Assembly (NCBI GenBank): GCA_023402175.1
Contig: JAEXCN010000040.1
Span: 1 to 19,971 of the forward strand
DNA: 19,971 nucleotides
Direction of reading: 5' to 3'
From: Pseudomonadota bacterium
Lineage (GTDB): Bacteria > Myxococcota_A > Polyangia > Polyangiales > Polyangiaceae
The translations under genes were made by a program, and so were the position numbers. Positions 6,247 through 12,788 of this stretch are shown piece by piece. Numbering within the stretch: position 1 is the first letter of the stretch; every line of letters starts with the position of its first letter. The notes under the pieces are model-generated. The model was given only the letters and a program-made list of their open reading frames with translations. It made no database searches and had not been told where the DNA came from.

Positions 6247-7167
6247 TCAAAGCCTCGTGGTTGCACGAAGCGCGTCGCTGGCGGAGGCGAAGAACGACAC
6301 GCCATCGAGCTGTATGTCGAGCTCGCTCATCTGGACAGCGCTCTTCGGCGAGACGCCGGAGAGCAGGCATCGAGCGCCCATGAGCATGGTCGAACGCGCG
6401 ATGGCGGCGAGCGCGGAGACGGAGGCCGCCTCCACCGTCTCGAGGCCCGTCACGTCGATGACCGCCGCGCGGGCGGACCGCACGCTGATGGCGTGGAGCA
6501 AGCGATCGGCGATCTGCTCGGCGCGGGCCGGGTCCATGCGACCCACGAGGGGCACGAGCAGAACGCCGGGCGCGGCCTCGAGGATGGGAGCCGAGAGCAT
6601 GCGCAGCTCTTCCTGCTGCGCGCGCGTCAGGGCGAGCTGAGCCTCGAGCGCCTCGAGATCCTCGAGGTTCCAGTACACGACGCCCGCCAGGCTGGCGACG
6701 GACGAGAGCAACGTGATTTGGGTCTGCGTGAAGTAGTGCGCGCGGGTGCTTCCGAATGAGATGGCTCCCACGCTCTGGCCGCGGCCGACGAGAGGCAGCG
6801 TCAGACGTGAGCGGACCGGATGGCGACGCGGATTGAGCTTGGCCGAGGGATCGTTGTCGAGCAGCACCTCGGGGACATGAAGAAGCGTTCGCGAGCGAAA
6901 GACCTCGCCGACGTGACGGTCCATGGCGGTGCGCTCTGCTTCGCGCCGCTCCTCGTCGGAGAAGCCTCGAGCGAAGACGTGGCGGAGCCGGTTCGTCTCG
7001 CGATCGAGGAAAAAGACGGCCACGTACTCGACGTCGACGATGCGCCCCATGATGTCGCCCATGGCAGCGACCAGCGCGTCTTCATCGCGAACGGATGCAA
7101 GGACGGTCGCGACGTGATCGAGCAGCGGCACGAGATCGAGGACGGCGGGAGCTTCGTCGTGGGGCAT
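6247..7167 (-). CDS. GAF-STAS domain signalling protein
   Basis: The 306-residue product has an N-terminal GAF domain (about 15-165: VDVEYVAVFFLDRETNRLRH, then RSRLTLPLVGRGQSVGAISF). A short helical linker, EDLEALEAQLALTRAQQEEL (170-189), follows, and then a C-terminal STAS domain (about 192-300: GVLLVPLVGRMD, AAVIDVTGLETV, MLMGARCLLSGVSP). This is the layout of RsbR-like co-antagonists and stressosome-type sensors, where GAF binds a ligand and STAS binds partner proteins. By eye, the two threonines phosphorylated in RsbRA correspond here to Pro213 (MDPARA) and Ala247 (VEAAS), so classical phosphocontrol seems lost; Ser249 is nearby. No kinase or phosphatase gene is adjacent. The start is ATG 7167. 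The frame is open to 7335, but that would overlap the divergent DoxX-like gene, and the extra residues are not domain-like. No strong ribosome binding site precedes either start. Confidence 0.85.
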   Translation of the reverse strand: MPHDEAPAVLDLVPLLDHVATVLASVRDEDALVAAMGDIMGRIVDVEYVAVFFLDRETNRLRHVFARGFSDEERREAERTAMDRHVGEVFRSRTLLHVPEVLLDNDPSAKLNPRRHPVRSRLTLPLVGRGQSVGAISFGSTRAHYFTQTQITLLSSVASLAGVVYWNLEDLEALEAQLALTRAQQEELRMLSAPILEAAPGVLLVPLVGRMDPARAEQIADRLLHAISVRSARAAVIDVTGLETVEAASVSALAAIARSTMLMGARCLLSGVSPKSAVQMSELDIQLDGVSFFASASDALRATTRL

Positions 7168-7324
7168 ACGCCCGACGAGTCTACGCCACTCGCTCGTGGC
7201 CGGTGCGACGGTCCATCGGGCGGCCTCCGGCGCCCATGCGCGTGAGCCGGCGCGCGTGACGATGGGAACCAACCTAGCAGTTTCGGAGAAGCCGGCCTGG
7301 CGAGCGCCGCATAGAGTCTGCGCC

Positions 7325-7810
7325 ATGAAGAACATCGACGCGATTGCGAACGTCCACGCGCTGGGTCCTCACGTTGCCGGAACGTCCCGAAGCCTCGGAA
7401 GCCTCGAAGGACGCGCGTATGTGCGCCATCCCCGATCGAAGGGGATCGTGATCGGCTTCTGGATCGCCACCGCGCTCCTCTGCCTGCAGATGAGCTTCAA
7501 CGCATACGCGCAATTGCGCCTACCGGAGGTGGCGGAGGCGTTCGCGCACCTCGGCTTTCCCGGCTACTTCCGCGTCGAGCTCGCGTGGGCCAAGCTCTTC
7601 GGCGTCGTCGTGCTGCTTGCGCCCGTGCCGTCGCGGCTGAAGGAGTGGGCCTACGCCGGCTTTGCCATCAATCTCGGCTCCGCTCTCATCGCGCATTTCT
7701 CGGTGGGCGATGGCCCGCAGGCGTGGGTCTGGGCGGCGGGCACCGCCGTGCTCTGGGCACTCTCGTACGTCTTCTGGCGCCGCCTGCAGGCCGCGCCGGA
7801 GAAAGCCTGA
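7325..7810 (+). CDS. DoxX-like (DoxX_2) membrane protein
   Basis: This 161-residue inner-membrane protein has four predicted helices: about 41-61, 84-101, 107-126 and 134-151. The motif HLGFPGYFRVELAWAKLFG...RLKEWAYAGFAINLGSALIAHFSVGD is typical of the DoxX_2 branch. Members are found beside stress and detoxification genes. Some DoxX proteins support redox control or quinone-linked functions, but the activity of this branch is not established. The first 40 residues are polar and not part of the fold. Translation may start at ATG 7325 as given, with only a weak AGAG upstream. The gene is divergent from the GAF-STAS gene over 157 bp, which must hold both promoters. It is followed on the same strand by the DinB gene after 133 bp. 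The fold assignment is good and the role is unknown. Confidence 0.82.
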   Translation: MKNIDAIANVHALGPHVAGTSRSLGSLEGRAYVRHPRSKGIVIGFWIATALLCLQMSFNAYAQLRLPEVAEAFAHLGFPGYFRVELAWAKLFGVVVLLAPVPSRLKEWAYAGFAINLGSALIAHFSVGDGPQAWVWAAGTAVLWALSYVFWRRLQAAPEKA

Positions 7811-7943
7811 CCGCACGGGCCAGCCGCACGGGCGCGCGCCATCCGTGTGTGAGCTACGGCCTGCCGATTCCGAGATGCCAGCTCGCACGCTGCCGGTTGG
7901 AACGGCAATCCGAGATGAACGGAGCTACGCTCCGGCCGCTCGC

Positions 7944-8456
7944 ATGACACCCGAATACGCTCGAGTGATGGCTCGCTACAACCGGTGGATGAACGAAAAG
8001 ATCTACGCGGTCGCGGAAAAGCTCACGGATAGAGAGCGCAAACAGGACCGCGGCGCGTTCTTCGGATCCATCCACCGCACGCTCAACCATCTCCTCCTCG
8101 CCGACCGCGTGTGGCTGGGGCGCTTCACGGGCGCGGTGCTGCAGGACGGAGAGATGGGGCCGGGCGGGATCCGGTCGCTCGATCAGGAGCTCTACGCCGA
8201 CTTCGACGAGCTCCGACACGAGCGAGCAAAGACGGACGACGAGATCGATGCGTTCGTCGCGACGCTGACGGCCGAGAAGCTCGCCGGGAACCTGCGCTAC
8301 CCTCGGCGCGGCGGCATGAACGAGCTCCCGCTCTGGCACGCAGTCGCCCACGTCTTCAACCATCAGACGCACCATCGCGGCCAGGTGACGACGCTCCTCA
8401 TGCAGGCGGGACATGATCCGGGCGTGACGGATCTCGTGGCGATGCTTCGCGGCTGA
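7944..8456 (+). CDS. DinB-fold family protein (putative metal-dependent transferase)
   Basis: This 170-residue protein fits the DinB/YfiT-like four-helix bundle. It starts MTPEYARVMARYNRWMNEKIYA and has a first-helix pattern SIHRTLNHLLLADRVWL. It ends with HAVAHVFNHQTHHRGQVTTLL, followed by the usual AGHDPGVTDL. Putative metal ligands are His49 and the HxxxH pair His140/His144. DinB-fold proteins include thiol transferases such as the bacillithiol, mycothiol and glutathione S-transferases of this superfamily, and DNA-damage-inducible proteins of unknown activity. No signal peptide is seen. ATG 7944 is the best start because family homology begins a few residues later; the nearest GGAG is 19 bases upstream, and ATG 7968 is an alternative. 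It may share a transcript with the DoxX gene. It converges on the SRPBCC gene across 72 bp containing a run of nine C (8513-8521). Confidence 0.87.
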   Translation: MTPEYARVMARYNRWMNEKIYAVAEKLTDRERKQDRGAFFGSIHRTLNHLLLADRVWLGRFTGAVLQDGEMGPGGIRSLDQELYADFDELRHERAKTDDEIDAFVATLTAEKLAGNLRYPRRGGMNELPLWHAVAHVFNHQTHHRGQVTTLLMQAGHDPGVTDLVAMLRG

Positions 8457-8528
8457 CGACGCAGCAGCTCACGGCCGATGCGCCGTCGATCACCTCGAGC
8501 ACATTCGCCGCGCCCCCCCCCGCGCGTG

Positions 8529-9002
8529 TCAGTTCGGCGCCTGCTCCAGGTACGCGACGAGATTGTCGAGCGTCTGGTTCGTGTTCGCGTCGACGCCCAC
8601 CTTGACGAACTGCTCCAGGTGGTCGGCCGAGGCGCACCGGATCGTCACGGTCAGATGTGTTTCGGCGCCGCGGCTCTCGATCAGCACCGTCCCGACCGCG
8701 CCGAGTGCGTCGAAGACGAGCTTGGTGGGCCGCTCGATGACGCGGTAAACGCCTTCGAACGGCGGGCTGTGCGCGTGGGCTCGGTTCACGAACCGGAACG
8801 CGCCGCCGGGTCGTAGATCGATCGTGCATTCGGTGAGCGGGGTCCCCGAGGGATCCCACCACTGGGTGACGTGCTCCGACTGGGTCCAGGCGTCGAAGAC
8901 TTGCTCGCGGGACGCCGAGAGCACGCGTTCGAACGTGATCGTGAGCGTCGCGCGATCGAGCTTGGATCGGGTCTCGTTCGACATCAGCATCGTTGACTCC
9001 AT
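8529..9002 (-). CDS. SRPBCC/AHSA1-family protein
   Basis: This 157-residue START-like protein of the activator-of-Hsp90-ATPase-homologue (AHSA1/CalC) group has the motifs ITFERVLSASREQVFDAWTQ, HVTQWWDPSG, DLRPGGAFRF, FEGVYRVIERPTKLVF and LEQFVKVGVDAN. The helix-grip fold binds a small hydrophobic ligand, and the ligand here is unknown. Its ATG shares one base with the TGA of arsR (TGATG at 9000-9004), so the two are translationally coupled. This ArsR-SRPBCC pairing is a common two-gene unit in soil bacteria, in which the regulator is thought to control its own operon. The gene ends convergently to the DinB gene. Met5 and Met7 are alternative starts but would break the coupling. The assignment is confident at family level only. 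Confidence 0.9.
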   Translation of the reverse strand: MESTMLMSNETRSKLDRATLTITFERVLSASREQVFDAWTQSEHVTQWWDPSGTPLTECTIDLRPGGAFRFVNRAHAHSPPFEGVYRVIERPTKLVFDALGAVGTVLIESRGAETHLTVTIRCASADHLEQFVKVGVDANTNQTLDNLVAYLEQAPN

Positions 9003-9343
9003 CACTTTCGTTTCGCTCTGCGGTTCGTTCGGTCGAGGTACGCATCGAGGTTCTCGAGGCGCGCCTCCCACTGCTTGCGGAGAAGCTCCAGCCACGCGTC
9101 CACGTCTCTGAGAGCGCCGTCGACGAGTCGCCGCGGGCGGCGCTGCGCATCACGCGAGTGCGTGACGAAGCCAGCCTCCTCGAGAACCTTGAGGTGCTTG
9201 GAGATCGTCGGCTGCCGGACGCCAAAAGGCTCCGCCAGCTCGGCGACGGTGGCCTCGCCGCGCGCGAGTCGAGCCAGGATGGCCCGCCTCGTCGGATCCG
9301 CGAGCGCGGCGAACGCGAGGTTGAGACGCTCTGCCGTGTCCAT
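9002..9343 (-). CDS. ArsR/SmtB-family transcriptional regulator
   Basis: The 113-residue winged helix-turn-helix repressor begins MDTAERLNLAFAALADPTRR. It contains AILARLARGEATVAELAEPF then VRQPTISKHLKVLEEAGFV as the recognition region. The wing is SRDAQRRPRRL. The C-terminal helix carries WLELLRKQWEARLENLDAYL. No cysteine metal-binding motif such as ELCVCDL is present, so it is not an arsenic or metal sensor of the classical type. It belongs to the ArsR branch paired with SRPBCC proteins. Coupling to the SRPBCC gene is by TGATG. A near-consensus promoter and a palindrome lie directly before the start codon, consistent with autorepression. AGGA touches the ATG, so it cannot act as a ribosome binding site at normal spacing. 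Confidence 0.93.
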   Translation of the reverse strand: MDTAERLNLAFAALADPTRRAILARLARGEATVAELAEPFGVRQPTISKHLKVLEEAGFVTHSRDAQRRPRRLVDGALRDVDAWLELLRKQWEARLENLDAYLDRTNRRAKRK

Positions 9344-9352
9344 TCCTAGTTA

Positions 9353-9362
9353 GCTATATAGC
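9353..9362. promoter_or_regulatory. Palindromic operator candidate over the arsR -10 box
   Basis: GCTATATAGC is a perfect 10-bp palindrome covering the -10 element of the arsR promoter. ArsR-family repressors commonly bind AT-rich dyads that overlap their own promoters, so this is the likely autoregulatory operator. The binding itself is inferred from position and symmetry. Confidence 0.55.
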
Positions 9363-9380
9363 CAGACGGGAATATGTCAA
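9353..9380 (-). promoter_or_regulatory. Sigma70-like promoter of arsR-SRPBCC
   Basis: Reading the minus strand, TTGACA (9380-9375) is a perfect -35 element. A 16-bp spacer separates it from TATAGC (9358-9353), which matches four of six -10 positions. Only nine bases separate the -10 box from the ATG at 9343, so transcription should begin two to four bases before the start codon. This predicts a leaderless or nearly leaderless transcript. It is the most consensus-like promoter I see in the window and stands out in GC-rich surroundings. Confidence 0.7.
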
Positions 9381-9461
9381 GGGCCCGAGCTGCCCGGGCG
9401 TGACCACGCGGCGGAGGCTGCGGTAGAACGTCCTCGTGCGTCGACGGACGCAGGAGTCGTG

Positions 9462-10040
9462 ATGAACCCCAAAGTAGATGCGTTCCTGAAGCGGGAAGAC
9501 AAATGGCGCGCGGAGCTCGGGAAGCTTCGTGCGATCCTCCTGAGCACTGGGCTGACCGAAGAGCTGAAGTGGGGCCAGCCTTGCTACGCGCTCGACGGAA
9601 AGAACGTCGCGCTCATCCACGGCTTCAAGGAGTACTGCGCCGTCCTGTTTCACAAGGGCGCGCTGCTGAAGGACCCCAAAGGCGTCCTCGTTCAACAGAC
9701 CAAGAACGTGCAGTCTGCCCGGCAGATCCGGTTTACGAGCGTCCAAGATGTGACCAAGCTCGAGAAGACGCTGAAAGCGTACCTGCGCGAGGCGATCGCG
9801 ATCGAACGCGCTGGGCTGACGGTGCAGCTCAAGAAGACCGAGGACTTCGAGCTGCCCGAAGAATTCGAATCCAAGCTCGTCGCGAATGCCAAGTTGAAAA
9901 AGGCCTTCGCCGCGCTGACGCCGGGTCGGCAGCGAGCGTACATCTTCCATTTCTCGCAGCCAAAGCTGTCGAAGACGCGGACCGCCCGAGTGGAGAAGCA
10001 CATCCCGAGAATCCTGAAGGGCCTCGGATTGGACGATTAG
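9462..10040 (+). CDS. YdeI/OmpD-associated family protein with DUF1801 domain
   Basis: The 192-residue product has an N-terminal DUF1801 (YdhG-like) domain, about 15-112: WRAELGKLRAILLSTGLTEELKWGQPCY, FKEYCAVLFHKGALLKDPKG and FTSVQDVTKLEKTLKAYL. A C-terminal YdeI/OmdA helical region follows, about 120-190: LPEEFESKLVANAKLKKAFAAL, then TPGRQRAYIFHFSQPKLSKTR. This two-part build is the usual one for the family sometimes called bacteriocin-protection YdeI. The biochemical role is not settled. The start is ATG 9462 with AGGAG at 9452-9456; a GTG at 9459 is one codon earlier and less likely. It is divergent from arsR across about 118 bp, so the ArsR protein could also affect it. Two hairpin repeats follow the stop codon. 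Confidence 0.9.
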   Translation: MNPKVDAFLKREDKWRAELGKLRAILLSTGLTEELKWGQPCYALDGKNVALIHGFKEYCAVLFHKGALLKDPKGVLVQQTKNVQSARQIRFTSVQDVTKLEKTLKAYLREAIAIERAGLTVQLKKTEDFELPEEFESKLVANAKLKKAFAALTPGRQRAYIFHFSQPKLSKTRTARVEKHIPRILKGLGLDD

Positions 10041-10074
10041 CGGACAAGAAAAGAAGGCGCACTCCGCGACGTCG

Positions 10075-10126
10075 CCCTCGACGCTCGTGTCCTCGTTCAC
10101 TCAACGGGGAAACAAGCGCCGACCGC
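10075..10126 (+). repeat. 52-bp direct repeat, copy 1
   Basis: First copy of a 52-bp unit, with one substitution relative to copy 2 (C at 10086). The core CCTCGTT-CACTC-AACGGGG (10091-10109) folds as a 7-bp stem with one G:T pair and a 5-nt loop. The flanking arms GCTCGT and ACAAGC extend it with one mismatch. It lies 34 bp after the YdeI gene stop. Confidence 0.8.
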
Positions 10127-10136
10127 CTCCACCTCC

Positions 10137-10188
10137 CCCTCGACGCTTGTGTCCTCGTTCACTCAACGGGGAAACAAGCGCCGACCGC
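10137..10188 (+). repeat. 52-bp direct repeat, copy 2
   Basis: Second copy, separated from the first by 10 bp (period 62). The single change relative to copy 1 (T at 10148) turns the outer arm into GCTTGT, which pairs perfectly with ACAAGC. The extended hairpin is therefore about 15 bp over two stems. It could be a REP-like or terminator-associated element that duplicated locally. Confidence 0.8.
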
Positions 10189-10358
10189 GGTTCGTTGGCT
10201 CGAGCGACGGAGCGCGTTGGAGTCTGCGGGAGGCGCACCTCCGTCGGCCTATCGCCGGCCTGCGACGATCTCGTCACTCGCTGACGGGCCTGGCAGAGGC
10301 GGCACCTGCGGGGGTCTGGTCGCGTCCGGGGCGAATCGATAGAGTGGTTCGGTCGGGT

Positions 10359-11393
10359 ATGCGCGCGTGGGGACCACCCAGGTCGAGGACGGCAGCGGCA
10401 ATACTCGTGGTGGCCGGTTTGCTGTTGCATGCGCGCGCAGCGCGAGCCGCGCCGTTCGACCTCGAGTGGTCTGCCCCTGAGGGCTGCCCGTCCCGGGACC
10501 GAATTCTCACCGGTCTGAAGCAACGCGTCGGAGGCGCGACCTCGGCATCCGAGGTCTTCGTGCGCGGTACCGTCACGGCGGAGGATGGGGCGTTCATCGT
10601 CGAGCTGCAGCTGAAAGACCCCGACGGAAAAGACTTGGGCGAGCGTCGACTTCGGTTCGATGACAAGGACTGCGGCGCGCTCGAAGAGCCTACCGTTCTA
10701 CTGCTCGGAATGATGATCACGGCGGCGAGCCCTCATGCCGTGACCAGCGCGGTCGAGCGTGCCGTCCCGACCGCCATGGAACCGGCGCCGGATCCACCGA
10801 TCCCGCCGTCGAATGCTGGGCCACCGGCCTCGGAACGGCCGGCACGGCGCCGACGTGCGCCACCGCGAGAGCTGCCGTCCGTGCCGATGACGCTCGGCGT
10901 GGGGGCGGTGACGAGCGTCGGTTTCCTCCCCAATGTCGGCCTCGGCGGCGCCGTTCGATGGACCGCAGCGTTCTCGGCAGTCCTTCTCGGGGTGGAGGGC
11001 GGATTCGAGACGTCCTGGGCTGTCCGAGTGCAAGGGAGCGATGCGACGTTCCGGTTTCTCAACGCTGGTGTCTTCGCTGGCCTCAGCGTGCTCCGCTCGA
11101 GCGCGGTCGAGCTCATCCTTCCCGTCGGGGCACAAGGGGGAGTCGTGTGGGCATCCACCACCGGCCTTCGCGTCGCGAACGACACGATGCGCATCGTCGC
11201 GGTGGTCGCCGCCGGAGCCCTGGTCCGTGTCGCCCTCGGTCCAACGCTGCACTTCGAGGCCTTGCCGGACGTCCGCGTACCTTTCATCCGCGACGCGTTT
11301 GCGTTGCGTCAAGGAGAACAGCTCATCCGTATCCATGAGACCGCACCCGTGGAGGGTCGCCTGATGCTCGGTGTTGGCTGGCGATTCCACTGA
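10359..11393 (+). CDS. Probable outer-membrane beta-barrel protein of unknown function
   Basis: The 344-residue product has a cleavable signal peptide (about 1-30), ending LLLHARAARA-APFDLEW. A small N-terminal domain follows, about 31-122: WSAPEGCPSRDRIL, then LQLKDPDGKDLGERRLRFDD, with a Cys43/Cys105 pair that could bridge. A Pro/Arg-rich linker (about 135-172) comes next. The C-terminal part (about 175-344) is built of alternating amphipathic strands rich in Gly and aromatics: LGVGAVTSVGFLPNVGLGGAV, LLGVEGGFETSWAV, GVFAGLSVL. It ends GVGWRFH, as expected of a small barrel. No enzyme motif is seen. The start is ATG 10359, just before the signal peptide, although no good ribosome binding site is visible. 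It is 76 bp upstream of the ECF sigma gene and may belong to the same regulon. The envelope location is a good inference; the function is unknown. Confidence 0.75.
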   Translation: MRAWGPPRSRTAAAILVVAGLLLHARAARAAPFDLEWSAPEGCPSRDRILTGLKQRVGGATSASEVFVRGTVTAEDGAFIVELQLKDPDGKDLGERRLRFDDKDCGALEEPTVLLLGMMITAASPHAVTSAVERAVPTAMEPAPDPPIPPSNAGPPASERPARRRRAPPRELPSVPMTLGVGAVTSVGFLPNVGLGGAVRWTAAFSAVLLGVEGGFETSWAVRVQGSDATFRFLNAGVFAGLSVLRSSAVELILPVGAQGGVVWASTTGLRVANDTMRIVAVVAAGALVRVALGPTLHFEALPDVRVPFIRDAFALRQGEQLIRIHETAPVEGRLMLGVGWRFH

Positions 11394-11453
11394 GCAAATC
11401 GGGCTCCGAGCGAGGTCGAACGAAAAAAAGAGCAACGCCACTCATAAGGTTCC

Positions 11454-11463
11454 GGGGGAGGGA
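11454..11463 (+). promoter_or_regulatory. Strong purine-rich ribosome binding site fixing the sigma factor start
   Basis: GGGGGAGGGA lies 6 bases before the ATG at 11470. The reading frame is open further upstream to 11371, inside the previous gene, but only this ATG has a good site. The start at 11470 also places the sigma region 2 helix at a normal distance from the N-terminus. Confidence 0.75.
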
Positions 11464-11469
11464 GCATTG

Positions 11470-12003
11470 ATGCTTGTGGCTGCTGCTCTGGGGCTCACTG
11501 ACTCCCCCGCCGTCATCGCACGCGCGCGTCCAAGCCTCGGGGAAGTATTCTCGACGCACGTTCACTTCGTGTGGCGATCCCTGGCACAGCTCGGAGTCGG
11601 CCCCGCCGACCTCGAGGACCTGACCCAGGAAGTCTTCCTCGTCGCCCACCGTCGCTACGCGTCTTGGGATGGGGAGCGCGTGCACTCCTGGCTGTTCGCC
11701 ATCGCGCGTCGTTGCGCAGCCGCGTACCGGCGACGAGGTCATCGCCGGCACGAGCTCACGTTCGATGCCGTCCCCGAGACGCCCACCCACAGTGATCCCT
11801 CTGGACGCCTCGACGCCGAGCGGCTCGACCGCGCTCTCGCGCGCATCGACGAATCCAAGCGTGCGGTCTTCATCCTTTTCGAAGTCGAACAGTTGTCGAT
11901 GCGCGAAGTGGCCGAAGCTCTCGGATGTCCGATTCCGACGGCCTACTCCCGCCTGCATGCGGCGCGCCGCGAGCTCGCCAAATTGCTTTTTGGAGAGCCA
12001 TGA
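11470..12003 (+). CDS. ECF-type RNA polymerase sigma factor
   Basis: This 177-residue sigma70-family factor has only regions 2 and 4, the ECF layout. Region 2 (about 23-88) includes VFSTHVHFVWRSLAQLG, DLEDLTQEVFLVAHRRYASW and VHSWLFAIARRCAAAYRRR. Region 4 (about 118-170) includes RLDRALARIDESKRAVFILF and the helix-turn-helix LSMREVAEALGCPIPTAYSR followed by LHAARREL. The two are joined by a short acidic/Pro linker. Such factors direct RNA polymerase to a small regulon and are usually held by a membrane anti-sigma factor encoded next to them. The following gene overlaps by ATGA and encodes a single-pass membrane protein, fitting that plan. It heads a run of seven coupled genes for secreted proteins, which are its likely targets. 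I could not pick out a convincing ECF promoter in the 76 bp upstream. Confidence 0.93.
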   Translation: MLVAAALGLTDSPAVIARARPSLGEVFSTHVHFVWRSLAQLGVGPADLEDLTQEVFLVAHRRYASWDGERVHSWLFAIARRCAAAYRRRGHRRHELTFDAVPETPTHSDPSGRLDAERLDRALARIDESKRAVFILFEVEQLSMREVAEALGCPIPTAYSRLHAARRELAKLLFGEP

Positions 12004-12788
12004 AATTCGACGACGTTGATCCTCCTCGTCTGGACGAAGGCGAGTCGAGCGAGTTCGGTGCTCTCGTCCAGGCGTCGCGCAATCGGAAGTTGGACGCAGC
12101 TACCACCGCGAAGCTCGCGCAGCGGCTCGCGGCGGCGGGGGCCTTCACGAGTGAGCCGAGCGCGCCGGTCGTCACGCGGACCGCTCGAGGCTACCTCGCG
12201 AGGCCAAGGCTCTATCCTCTCGTGCTCGTCGGGATCGGCGCATTCTCCGCGTGGCAGCTGCACACCTTCGGAGAAGTCACACCCACGCCACGCCCCGTGG
12301 TGACGCAGGTCGCCCTACCCGCGCCGCCGGAAGTTTCGACGGTGGAGCCCCCTTCTGTCGCAGTGGAAGCCCTGCCGACTCCCCCGCCCTCCCACAGCAG
12401 CGAAGCCCCCGTTCGCCCCGTCACGCAGCGTCCATCGACGTCGTCATCGTCGGCGGTCGCTCGCCCGAATGCGCGGGGCGACGACGAGTTTGCGCTCATC
12501 CGAAGCGCAGAAGCGGCGCTCGAGTCGAGTCCATCGCGCGCACTCGCGAGTGCAGAAGAGCACGCGCGAACCTTTCCTTCCGGCCAGTTCGAGCAAGAGC
12601 GGGAAATGATCGCGATCGACGCCCTCACGCGTCTCGGGCGAACGAACGAGGCGAAGCGCCGTGCGAACGTTTTCCTCGCTCGCTTTCCGCGTACGCCGTA
12701 CGTGTCCCGCCTCGAACGCGTGCTCGGCGAGCCTCTCTCTCCGACACGCGTCGAAGAGACTCCCGCTGACGCTGTCAGGACGAAATAG
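12000..12788 (+). CDS. Single-pass membrane protein with TPR-like periplasmic domain (putative anti-sigma partner)
   Basis: The 262-residue product has a cytoplasmic N-terminus of about 70 residues, with helical stretches ALVQASRNRKLDAATTAKLA and QRLAAAG. One membrane helix follows, YPLVLVGIGAFSAWQL (72-87). Then comes a Pro/Ser/Val-rich linker (94-158) and a helical C-terminal domain (161-243). That domain ends LTRLGRTNEAKRRANVFLARFPRTPYVSRL, a pattern seen in single TPR-like units. It lacks the HxxxCxxC zinc motif of many anti-sigma factors. Its overlap with the sigma gene (ATGA) and its topology make it the likely anti-sigma or sigma-regulating protein: the N-terminus would hold the sigma factor and the periplasmic part would sense envelope state. 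GGAGAG (11992-11997) precedes the ATG. The role as anti-sigma is an inference from position. Confidence 0.8.
   Translation: MKFDDVDPPRLDEGESSEFGALVQASRNRKLDAATTAKLAQRLAAAGAFTSEPSAPVVTRTARGYLARPRLYPLVLVGIGAFSAWQLHTFGEVTPTPRPVVTQVALPAPPEVSTVEPPSVAVEALPTPPPSHSSEAPVRPVTQRPSTSSSSAVARPNARGDDEFALIRSAEAALESSPSRALASAEEHARTFPSGQFEQEREMIAIDALTRLGRTNEAKRRANVFLARFPRTPYVSRLERVLGEPLSPTRVEETPADAVRTK

Larger units (their letters stand above)
10041..10358. other. Intergenic region with hairpin repeats
   Basis: This 318-bp gap holds two 52-bp direct repeats (10075-10188) and then about 170 bp leading to the beta-barrel gene. The frame of that gene stays open back through the second repeat. The residues it would encode there are Arg/Ser-rich, contain the repeat and precede the signal peptide, so they are taken as untranslated. 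No RNA gene was recognised. Confidence 0.55.

Noticed and set aside
7168..7335. Extended N-terminus of the GAF-STAS protein from ATG 7335
   Set aside because: It would overlap the divergent DoxX-like start and remove the shared promoter region. The added residues show no domain.
8513..8521. Run of nine C as a phase-variable tract
   Set aside because: It lies between two convergent stop codons, outside any coding frame or promoter, so length change would have no obvious effect. It may also be a sequencing-sensitive spot.
10075..10188. Possible CRISPR array (two 52-bp repeats)
   Set aside because: Only two copies, a 10-bp spacer, a repeat too long, and no cas genes. Better described as hairpin direct repeats.
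10149..10358. N-terminal extension of the barrel protein through the direct repeat
   Set aside because: It places about 70 Arg-rich residues before a normal signal peptide, which would block export.
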